The translations under genes and the position numbers were made by a program. The notes beneath the pieces were generated by a model. The model had not been told where the DNA came from and searched no databases. It saw only the letters and a list, made by a program, of their open reading frames with translations. From a virus, in the IMG/VR virus record IMGVR_UViG_3300020194_001592, positions 1-21,129 of that record: a stretch of DNA of 21,129 nt. One strand, 5' to 3'. How positions within the stretch are numbered: the stretch's first letter is position 1; every line of letters begins with the position of its first letter. Positions 5,544 to 10,443 of this stretch are shown in pieces.

Positions 5544-6406
5544 GAATGACTCCTATCTTCTTGCAACAATGGATTAATAGAATCAACTTTAGAATCTCCA
5601 GTACCAGCTTCCCATCTTCTTTGGTTTAGGTATGTGGATGGTTTAGGTACAAATCCATCTATCCACTCTTGATCATCTTTCATAGCTATAACATGATCTA
5701 CAATCAGTCTTGTTATTTTATACAACTCTTTTGATTTCCATTTTGCTAAACATGATGCTCGATCTACTTTTCTTTTACTAGAGGGCCATGTTTCCCAAAA
5801 CTCATCAAATGTCTGTTCTATAGTTTCTTTTATATTATTATTGGGTATTGGGTCTTGGGTAATGGGTAGTATTACGTTTGTATTACTATCGTATGCATCA
5901 TCTTTCTGCTTATTCCATCTCTTCATAACATTTTGTCGAGCCTTCTCAGATCTCTCGTAAACCCTTGATAACTCTGCCTCTGCTCGTTTATTGACATACC
6001 CTTTTTTAGTCTCAATAAAGAAAACTGAGAGTAATCTTTCAACAACTTCATTTGTAGATTTAACTTTCATTGATAATTCTGAAATATTTTTTGGTAATGG
6101 TTTTTCTGTATCGTAATACAACCATAATAATCCAAGATAAACACTTCTATCTTCATGTGTTAAATAATGTGTGCTTTTGATAAAGTCACCTATGTGATGG
6201 CTATAAAATTGCATATCGTCCCTTTCATTTTCGTATATGTAATGTTGTAATTTAAGTATTCTTGTTGATGGTAGCCTGTTATCTGCCTTCCATTTGTATA
6301 AAGCTTGTCGAGATACAGGTCCTAAAGTCCTTGCCATAAGCCTCATATCACCATTGAATACATCTAAAGCTTCTTTAAATGTTATGTTCATTCTAATTTG
6401 CTTCAT
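5540..6406 (-). CDS. Replication initiator: Cro/YdaS-like HTH + DUF1376 + C-terminal domain
   Basis: Frames extend to 6493, but ATG 6406 is chosen: it follows AAGAGGAATAAAA and overlaps the stop of the small upstream gene. It has 288 residues. Residues 7-60 form a YdaS/Cro-like helix-turn-helix (MARTLGPVSRQALYKWK, then RILKLQHYI). Residues 65-155 resemble DUF1376 (QFYSHHIGDFI, then HEDRSVYLGLLWLYYDTEKPLP), found in phage replication initiators. A polar linker (165-195) contains tandem DNA repeats at 5841-5868. Residues 197-268 have FDEFWETWPSSKRK ... FVPKPSTYLNQRRWE, a common C-terminal unit of such initiators. It likely binds the origin and recruits the helicase encoded next (ATGA overlap). 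The HTH may give autoregulation. Domain calls are from motif memory. Confidence 0.8.
   Translation of the reverse strand: MKQIRMNITFKEALDVFNGDMRLMARTLGPVSRQALYKWKADNRLPSTRILKLQHYIYENERDDMQFYSHHIGDFIKSTHYLTHEDRSVYLGLLWLYYDTEKPLPKNISELSMKVKSTNEVVERLLSVFFIETKKGYVNKRAEAELSRVYERSEKARQNVMKRWNKQKDDAYDSNTNVILPITQDPIPNNNIKETIEQTFDEFWETWPSSKRKVDRASCLAKWKSKELYKITRLIVDHVIAMKDDQEWIDGFVPKPSTYLNQRRWEAGTGDSKVDSINPLLQEDRSHS
5841..5868. repeat. Four tandem 7-bp repeats (TTGGGTA type), possible origin iterons
   Basis: TTGGGTA, TTGGGTC, TTGGGTA and ATGGGTA follow one another with exact 7-bp period. They lie inside the linker-coding part of the initiator gene and are flanked by AT-only sequence (TATATTATTA) on one side. 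Lambda has its iterons inside gene O in the same way. Function as an origin is inference. Confidence 0.6.
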
Positions 6407-6533
6407 TTTTATTCCTCTTATATTCCTCGACAGCCTCATCAGCTTCCCTCTGTTGTCTTTCTTCTTCCTCGATCCTTCTCCAACCATCGTCAATATAACG
6501 ATCTATGTCTTGGAACCAACTATCTCTATCCAT
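6393..6533 (-). CDS. Small acidic/coiled protein, 46 aa, first gene of replication operon
   Basis: ATG 6533 lies behind AAAAGGAGAAGAAA, one of the best ribosome-binding sites in the window. The frame begins MDRDSWFQDIDRYIDDGWRR and continues with a run of Glu, Arg and Gln (EEEERQQRE), which looks like one long charged helix. The stop TAG overlaps the initiator start (ATGAAGCAAATTAG), so the two are coupled. A longer upstream reading of the initiator frame over this region would give an Arg/Lys-rich extension and is rejected in favour of this gene. No family recognised. Confidence 0.75.
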   Translation of the reverse strand: MDRDSWFQDIDRYIDDGWRRIEEEERQQREADEAVEEYKRNKNEAN

Positions 6534-6578
6534 TTTCTTCTCCTTTTAGTTAATGAATAGTGATAATTTAATCCGTGA

Positions 6579-6612
6579 AATATTAATTGTCAACTATTGC
6601 TTGTCAAATATT
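6579..6612. promoter_or_regulatory. Divergent control region with two TTGTCAA boxes
   Basis: TTGTCAA occurs at 6587-6593 and again at 6601-6607 (14 bp apart), inside an imperfect inverted repeat flanked by AATATT (6579-6584 and 6607-6612). Read leftward each box is TTGACAA, containing a perfect -35 hexamer; TAATAT 16 bp further (6585-6580) could be its -10. Rightward, TTGTCA (6601-6606) with TTATAT (6625-6630) is a weaker candidate. It lies between the divergent initiator and recombination operons and may also be the operator for the HTH of the initiator. Prediction by eye only. Confidence 0.45.
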
Positions 6613-6654
6613 TTCATGATAAAGTTATATGGTCATTTACGAAAGGAGACAATG

Positions 6655-7182
6655 ATGTCTGATAACAACTACGATTTTGAAGCATTAAATAAAATTAATG
6701 TCGATAAACATGTTCAACAAAAAGGTCGATTCAATTATGTGTCTTGGGCAGATATTTGGACTTTGTTTTTAAAGCAAGATAAAGATGCTGTGTTCTGTTA
6801 CAACGTTCCACAAGAATATAATGAAACAGTTATGGTATCTGTTACTGTACAAGCTTTTGGTAAAACTTTAACCGAGCAACTCCCGGTATTATTAAATAAT
6901 AGGGCCATAAAAAAACCTGATGCAATGGCAATTAATACTGCACAAAAAAGATGTTTAGCAAAATGTGTTAGTTTATTTGGATTAGGTTTGTATGTATATC
7001 GAGGTGAGGACCTGTTCTCACTATCTATTGAGGATCAGATTACTGAGGCTTATGAGGATGGTGGTATGGAGGGACTAAAAAAAGTATTTAACCAAATGAC
7101 TGCAAATGAAAGAAAAGAAGCACTTCCATTTATAAATAAGATAAAGAAAGATGAGGAAAAAGATGGAACAGAGAACGGATGA
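6655..7182 (+). CDS. Sak3-like (DUF1071) single-strand annealing protein
   Basis: Frames open at 6553, but the start is set at ATG 6655, five bases after AAAGGAGA (6652 is an alternative in the same frame). The product has 175 residues. The core FNYVSWADIWTLF (26-38), VTVQAFGKTLTEQLPVL (64-79), then NNRAIKKPDAMAINTAQKRCL and GLGLYVYRGEDL (109-120) matches the DUF1071/Sak3 group of phage recombinases. These anneal complementary single strands in phage recombination. The C-terminal 50 residues are variable. The next gene is a YqaJ exonuclease, the usual partner, forming a Red-like pair. Family assignment is confident; activity is inferred from the family. Confidence 0.88.
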   Translation: MSDNNYDFEALNKINVDKHVQQKGRFNYVSWADIWTLFLKQDKDAVFCYNVPQEYNETVMVSVTVQAFGKTLTEQLPVLLNNRAIKKPDAMAINTAQKRCLAKCVSLFGLGLYVYRGEDLFSLSIEDQITEAYEDGGMEGLKKVFNQMTANERKEALPFINKIKKDEEKDGTENG

Positions 7183-7792
7183 GTGGTTTCAAGCTAGGCT
7201 TGGTAAGGTAACTGCAAGTATGCTGGGTGCAGTGACTTCTAAGATTAAAACTGGAGAGTCAGCTACTCGTAAGTCATATAAGATACAATTAATAACTGAA
7301 AGACTTACTGGTAAAAAAGCTGACACATATATTAATGCCGCTATGCAACATGGAATAGATACTGAGGATGAAGCAAAAATGTCATACATCTTGGCTCATG
7401 GTGAAGTCGAGGAGGCAGGTTTTGTTGATCACCCTACTATTCCAATGACAGGAGCTAGTCCTGATGGATATGTAGGTGAGGATGGATTGATCGAGATCAA
7501 ATGCCCTCAACCAAATACTCATACTGAAACTTTACTAACAGGTAAATTTAAAAGAAACTACCTATATCAGATGCAGTGGCAAATGGCTTGTACAAATCGC
7601 AAATGGTGTGATTTTGTAAGCTACAATGGATCATTTCCTGAACACTTACAAATGTACGTGCAAAGAGTGGAAAGAGATGATAAACTTATAAAAGAACTAG
7701 AGGATGAAGTCACTGAGTTCTTAAATGAGGTAGGTGAGTTGATGGAAACTATGAATGATTCAACTCAAGATAAAATTAAAGATAAGGAGTAA
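7163..7792 (+). CDS. YqaJ-family 5'-3' exonuclease
   Basis: ATG 7163 is preferred over 7151 because GAGG lies 6 bases upstream and the family begins with QR(T/S)xEWxxARxGKVTAS, seen here as EQRTDEWFQARLGKVTAS (2-19). Further motifs are HGIDTEDEA (63-71), TGASPDGYV (96-104) with Asp101, GLIEIKCP (108-115) with Glu111 and Lys113, and YQMQWQM (135-141). Together these are the restriction-endonuclease-fold active site of lambda-exonuclease/YqaJ nucleases. It has 209 residues, normal for the family. It resects double-stranded ends to give the single strands used by the Sak3-like partner, whose gene overlaps it by 20 bases. Confidence 0.93.
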   Translation: MEQRTDEWFQARLGKVTASMLGAVTSKIKTGESATRKSYKIQLITERLTGKKADTYINAAMQHGIDTEDEAKMSYILAHGEVEEAGFVDHPTIPMTGASPDGYVGEDGLIEIKCPQPNTHTETLLTGKFKRNYLYQMQWQMACTNRKWCDFVSYNGSFPEHLQMYVQRVERDDKLIKELEDEVTEFLNEVGELMETMNDSTQDKIKDKE

Positions 7793-7794
7793 TC

Positions 7795-8049
7795 ATGGAA
7801 AAAATTTCCTGTGCAATTTACAAAAATACTAACAAGGGTGACAATCCAAAGTCACCTGATTACACTGGCCCAGCTTCAATTGGTGAGGATAGGAATTGGA
7901 GGGTGGCTGGTTGGATCGAAAAAGATAGTAAAGGTGACACTTACATCTCCTGTACTATATCTCCTAAGCTTGAAAACAGTGGTCAGGGTGGTGTAAAAAC
8001 TCAGCCTCAGGCTGAAAGTGTTGATATGCTAGAAGATGATCCTTTCTAG
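7795..8049 (+). CDS. Small SSB-like protein with acidic DDPF tail
   Basis: An 84-residue protein starting 3 bases after the exonuclease stop, behind AAGGAG. The body is beta-rich (ISCAIYKNT, NWRVAGWIEKDSKGDTYISCTISPK) and is followed by a disordered Gly/Gln stretch and the tail MLEDDPF. That tail copies the protein-interaction tip of bacterial SSB (acidic residues, then I/P-F). With an annealing protein and exonuclease upstream, a single-strand-binding or SSB-mimic role is a fair inference. The body does not show a clear OB-fold signature and also resembles small DUF736-like proteins, so the fold remains open. Confidence 0.7.
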   Translation: MEKISCAIYKNTNKGDNPKSPDYTGPASIGEDRNWRVAGWIEKDSKGDTYISCTISPKLENSGQGGVKTQPQAESVDMLEDDPF

Positions 8050-8072
8050 TCTTTTAGTAGATCAAATGAAGA

Positions 8073-8098
8073 GAGGGCAGTGATGCCCTCTTTTTTTT
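8073..8098 (+). terminator. Strong rho-independent terminator, shared with convergent pqqA
   Basis: The perfect 7-bp stem GAGGGCA (8073-8079) / TGCCCTC (8084-8090) with loop GTGA is followed by T8 (8091-8098). It ends the rightward recombination operon. Read leftward, the same hairpin follows the pqqA stop (8097) and is trailed by a moderately T-rich tail (TCTTCATTT), so it may terminate both. Confidence 0.93.
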
Positions 8099-8168
8099 AC
8101 TTGTTACAAACGTACATTGTTACTTCAAAACCGAAACGCATTTCAGTTGCTGATGGTGTTGTCCACAT
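8097..8168 (-). CDS. pqqA: PqqA, PQQ precursor peptide encoded by the phage
   Basis: A 23-residue ORF. It starts MWTTPSATEM, then RFGFEVTMY (residues 11-19), and ends VCNK. Bacterial PqqA peptides of this length typically begin MWTKP and carry R-(I/F)-GFEVTMY. The conserved Glu15 and Tyr19, three residues apart (E-V-T-M-Y), are the residues that PqqE/PqqD cross-link to form pyrroloquinoline quinone, the cofactor of methanol and glucose dehydrogenases. Translation is supported by AAGGGAGAAGCAT directly before the ATG. It lies on the opposite strand to flanking genes, with its own -10, leader and shared terminator, like a moron. No pqqB-E is in view, so host enzymes must process it. Cys21 is unusual next to the typical F-A-(S/N)-R ending. 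A decoy role is possible but less likely, since both reactive residues are intact. Confidence 0.9.
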   Translation of the reverse strand: MWTTPSATEMRFGFEVTMYVCNK

Positions 8169-8196
8169 ATGCTTCTCCCTTCGTTAAAATTTGTTG

Positions 8197-8223
8197 GACG
8201 GACATTAAAGATCATTACCCGTC
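8197..8223 (-). promoter_or_regulatory. Leader hairpin upstream of pqqA
   Basis: On the leftward transcript GACGGGUA (8223-8216) can pair with UGUCCGUC (8204-8197), 8 pairs including two G-U, around an 11-base loop. It lies between the -10 box and the ribosome-binding site of pqqA. It could be an RNA regulatory hairpin, or as DNA (GACGG ... CCGTC) an operator for the rightward promoter. No riboswitch class recognised. Confidence 0.45.
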
Positions 8224-8235
8224 TAACATACCTAC

Positions 8236-8243
8236 ATTATAGT
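8236..8243. promoter_or_regulatory. Back-to-back -10 boxes for pqqA and the rightward operon
   Basis: Leftward, 8241-8236 reads TATAAT, a perfect -10, about 70 bases ahead of the pqqA ATG; no good -35 precedes it. Rightward, 8238-8243 reads TATAGT, with a poor -35-like TTACCC 17 bases upstream. The boxes overlap, so polymerase could use only one direction at a time. The rest of 8169-8296 shows no ORF. Confidence 0.45.
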
Positions 8244-8296
8244 CGACACTGGAATAAGTTTCGTGTTACCATCATTACAAACACCTAAGGATTTTT

Positions 8297-8671
8297 ATGA
8301 TTACGAGTGGATTTGGTAGTGATGCCTTAAGACAGGAGCTTTCAAAGACTCCTGATGGCAGACTACTCGTTTCAGTTTTCGTTCAAGCTGTTCATGATTT
8401 ATCTAAAAAACCAAACAATGAAGAAAGAAAAAACTATAATAGAAGAAAAGCATATGTTTGGATCATGAATGATTCATATATGTTAGAGTTATGTTGTTGG
8501 CTGGTAAATGTTGATATTGATGTTTTAAGAAAAAATATCGATAGTTTAGATTTTGTAAAATCTATGCAAAAAGATATACATAGGTATTACATTGGTAGGA
8601 AGAAGTTTGATACATTGGATGATAGTAGTGATATTCTAGATGACTTTGAGGAGGATTATGATGATGATTGA
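8297..8671 (+). CDS. Hypothetical phage protein, 124 aa, acidic tail
   Basis: First gene of a rightward operon, with AAGGA five bases before the ATG. The product is largely helical: ALRQELSKTPDGRLLVSVFVQAVHDL, then an Arg/Lys-rich segment (EERKNYNRRKAYVWI), a Cys pair (ELCCW) and a helix LRKNIDSLDF. The last 20 residues are mainly Asp and Glu. It resembles short phage proteins I cannot name that are encoded ahead of small zinc-ribbon genes. No catalytic motif seen. The end overlaps the next start by about 11 bases. Confidence 0.75.
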   Translation: MITSGFGSDALRQELSKTPDGRLLVSVFVQAVHDLSKKPNNEERKNYNRRKAYVWIMNDSYMLELCCWLVNVDIDVLRKNIDSLDFVKSMQKDIHRYYIGRKKFDTLDDSSDILDDFEEDYDDD

Positions 8672-8966
8672 CCCAGTAAAAAAACCAAAGTGGTATGTAA
8701 GATTTGGATTGGAGTGTTATCAAGTAATTGAATATATGTTGCACAAGCTAAAAGGTATTGAGTGTGTACATATGGCTAATCATATTAAATATGCAGCTCG
8801 ATTTCTTGAGAAACATGAAGATCCAAAATTGCAAGAACAGGATTTGGATAAAGCCAATGAGACTTGGCAATCATTTTATAAGGAAGCAAAGAAAAGGTTT
8901 GAGCCTAAGTCGCCAATGGTTACGCCATCAGAGTGGGTAGAAGATCCATTACATGACGAAGATTAA
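8661..8966 (+). CDS. Hypothetical helical phage protein, about 101 aa
   Basis: Three ATG codons in a row (8658, 8661, 8664) follow GAGGAGG at 8648-8654. 8661 gives the best 6-base spacing, so the N-terminus is MMIDPVKKPKWYVRFGLE. It is helical throughout, with CYQVIEYMLHKLKGIECVHMANHIKYAARFLEKH in its centre and a conserved-looking acidic end (PSEWVEDPLHDED). It overlaps both neighbours (11 and 14 bases), so it is co-translated. I do not recognise the family. Confidence 0.7.
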   Translation: MMIDPVKKPKWYVRFGLECYQVIEYMLHKLKGIECVHMANHIKYAARFLEKHEDPKLQEQDLDKANETWQSFYKEAKKRFEPKSPMVTPSEWVEDPLHDED

Positions 8967-9111
8967 AGTCAGCAACCAAGTTTGCCATAAGTGTAAAGAC
9001 ACAGCAAAGATTTACCATGAAGACCAATGGTGGTGTAGTGTTTACACAGAAATTGGAATAGCAAACAACAAAGGGTATTGTAAGAATGATAACAAAAAAA
9101 ATAGCGATTGA
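8953..9111 (+). CDS. Small zinc-ribbon-like protein, 52 aa
   Basis: ATG 8953 overlaps the previous gene by 14 bases; the frame ends with TGA at 9109-9111. The sequence contains CHKCKDTAKIYHEDQWWC (residues 11-28) and GYC (41-43): Cys11-x2-Cys14, Cys28 and Cys43, which fits a single treble-clef or ribbon-type zinc site. The rest is Lys/Asn-rich. Function unknown; such phage peptides may bind nucleic acid or host polymerase. Short length, but the motif and operon position support a real gene. Confidence 0.7.
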   Translation: MTKIKVSNQVCHKCKDTAKIYHEDQWWCSVYTEIGIANNKGYCKNDNKKNSD

Positions 9112-9250
9112 TGGCATATGGCTAAATTTAAACTTCTTTCTAGAAGCTGATGGTATTAGAGTAGAAGTTGAACAACAGGTATCCGGGAAGATGCACAAAG
9201 TTTTTCCTGATAATAAACTGAAAGATGATAAATTACGTATTGAAACTTGA
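9086..9250 (+). CDS. Small hypothetical protein, 54 aa
   Basis: ATG 9086 lies inside the end of the zinc-ribbon gene and the stop (9248-9250) inside the start of the oxygenase gene, with 26-base overlaps on both sides. The peptide begins MITKKIAIDGIWLNLNFFLE, followed by ADGIRVEVEQQVSGK, and looks like a compact beta-alpha unit. The ribosome-binding site is weak, so translation probably depends on coupling. It fills the only gap in a continuous chain, which favours reality. Confidence 0.6.
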   Translation: MITKKIAIDGIWLNLNFFLEADGIRVEVEQQVSGKMHKVFPDNKLKDDKLRIET

Positions 9251-9842
9251 TTTTGATGTTGATGAAACAATTTTTAATGTTTTAAAATTAAACAGGTATT
9301 GGATCAAAAGATTCGATATACCATTCTATACTTTAGGCCGCAATGCTTATCTTGATGGAAAGACTCAAGCCTACTATGATGAGTCACGATCATTAAATAA
9401 AAAACTAATTACAAACTTTGGTGCATTATATCGAGAAGTTCAAGATACGATGGAGCTTATTGTTGGTGAGCCTGTTGGTCTTGGTCATGATTTTGCACTA
9501 CCATCTTTTCATATCTTTCAATCAGATCCATTTTTTTTAGATTGTCCTCAAAATTGGCATACAGATCATCCTAGGAATACCCTAGGAATTGAGCAAGAAG
9601 ATGATCAGAAAGAATGGAGCTTTACAGTTCCTATCGTACTTCCTGAGAGTGGGGGAGGCTTAGACTACAAAAAAAACAATAGACTAAAGTATCTTGATTA
9701 TGAAGTAAAAGATATTATTATTCATAAAGGTGACTTTCCACATGCAATTTCTAACTTAAAGGAGTTTAAAGAAAATGAATATAGAATTACGTTACAAGGA
9801 CATCTTATGAGACGAAATGGACGTCTCGTGATGTATTGGTAG
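9225..9842 (+). CDS. 2OG-Fe(II) oxygenase-like protein
   Basis: A 205-residue protein. The likely iron ligands form HxD at WHTDHP (His112, Asp114) and a distal His173 in GDFPHAISN. Arg187 in YRITLQGH fits the 2-oxoglutarate carboxylate-binding position. Strands WSFTVPIVLP and VKDIIIHKGD lie between, giving the double-stranded beta-helix order of 2OG-dependent dioxygenases. FHIFQSDP before the HxD motif fits strand I. Phage members hydroxylate nucleobases, proteins or small molecules; the substrate here cannot be read from sequence. It lies in a rightward accessory operon next to pqqA. The start overlaps the preceding gene by 26 bases, and its ribosome-binding site is weak. Confidence 0.75.
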   Translation: MINYVLKLDFDVDETIFNVLKLNRYWIKRFDIPFYTLGRNAYLDGKTQAYYDESRSLNKKLITNFGALYREVQDTMELIVGEPVGLGHDFALPSFHIFQSDPFFLDCPQNWHTDHPRNTLGIEQEDDQKEWSFTVPIVLPESGGGLDYKKNNRLKYLDYEVKDIIIHKGDFPHAISNLKEFKENEYRITLQGHLMRRNGRLVMYW

Positions 9843-10040
9843 ATGTTTGAATTTGTTTTAGTCTTGTATATGCATTATGAGACTGGGAAGGAACCGGGAG
9901 AGTATGTTGGGCACTTTTTAAGTTGTGCTCATGCTAATGTATATGCACAAGAACACTTTCCAAAAGCAGACTATACAGTGTGTTTGCATGAAGATTATAT
10001 TACGCTACCTAGCGACTTAATTAAAATAGTAAAACAGTAA
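9843..10040 (+). CDS. Small hypothetical protein, 65 aa
   Basis: Starts directly after the oxygenase stop (TAG ATG), without a clear ribosome-binding site of its own, so it is probably translated by reinitiation. The product opens with a hydrophobic strand (MFEFVLVLYMHY), then EPGEYVGHFLSCAHANVYAQEHFP, which looks like a strand-helix unit with a conserved-looking F-x-SCAHA segment. It recalls short phage proteins of the form strand, loop, 'C..A...A', strand, but I cannot name the family. Last gene of its operon; it converges with the leftward genes after 20 bases. Confidence 0.65.
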   Translation: MFEFVLVLYMHYETGKEPGEYVGHFLSCAHANVYAQEHFPKADYTVCLHEDYITLPSDLIKIVKQ

Positions 10041-10059
10041 ACTGCATATAAAGTTATTG

Positions 10060-10284
10060 CTATAACGATCGTTCTTTCCATATCCACTCCAACCAGTATT
10101 TGAGAGTTTCTATTCGACTCTCGTCTTTTAATTTGTCTAACCATTCTCTACGTTTCCATAATGGTTTCTTGGATAGATTTAAAGCTTCGCAATAAAGAAT
10201 GTAATCTTTAGAGTAGTTGTCTGTTTCTACTCCATTGGGTAATGTGATGGACCTGGGGGTACGAGACTTACTTTTACGAATCAT
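10060..10284 (-). CDS. Small phage protein, 74 aa (DUF7696-like)
   Basis: ATG 10284 overlaps the upstream stop region by 11 bases and gives MIRKSKSRTPRSITLPNG; a longer frame to 10317 is less likely. The second half reads YILYCEALNLSKKPLWKRREWLDKL, then IETLKYWLEWIWKER. This 'Y...CEA..L...P...RR.WL......R...LK..L...W' layout is like a small phage family, DUF7696 from memory, of unknown function. It is the last gene of the leftward exonuclease operon. Assignment is tentative. Confidence 0.6.
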   Translation of the reverse strand: MIRKSKSRTPRSITLPNGVETDNYSKDYILYCEALNLSKKPLWKRREWLDKLKDESRIETLKYWLEWIWKERSL

Positions 10285-10435
10285 ATGTTGGAACTTCGGC
10301 AAAGATACTATCAACAACTAACTCAATAGATGATCCATCATCAAGTGTTAAAATCATTGCATTGGCATCATAAAGCACCTCGACTCCGATGACCATTTTG
10401 TCGGTCATATGTTCTGCTATTTCTTCTATATTCAT
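10274..10435 (-). CDS. Small hypothetical protein, 53 aa
   Basis: ATG 10435 is chosen because AAGG lies 7 bases upstream; the longer frame from 10519 would run far into the exonuclease gene. The peptide begins MNIEEIAEHMTDKM and continues with two strand-like segments, VIGVEVLYD and MILTLDDGSSIELVV, resembling a small beta-hairpin protein. It lies 8 bases after the exonuclease stop and overlaps the next gene. Function unknown. Confidence 0.65.
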   Translation of the reverse strand: MNIEEIAEHMTDKMVIGVEVLYDANAMILTLDDGSSIELVVDSIFAEVPTYDS

Positions 10436-10443
10436 TATTAACC

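Noticed and set aside
6407-6493. Longer N-terminus of the replication initiator from an ATG at 6493
   Set aside because: The extension is Arg/Lys-rich and out of frame with a better-supported 46-codon gene; ATG 6406 has its own ribosome-binding site and overlaps that gene's stop.
8101-8168. Treating 8050-8296 as a plain noncoding spacer
   Set aside because: Reading the minus strand shows the PqqA signature with a strong ribosome-binding site, so it is a gene and not a spacer.
10052-10065. Small hairpin GTTAT-TGCT-ATAAC between converging genes as a terminator
   Set aside because: Only five AT-rich pairs and no T-run, too weak to call.
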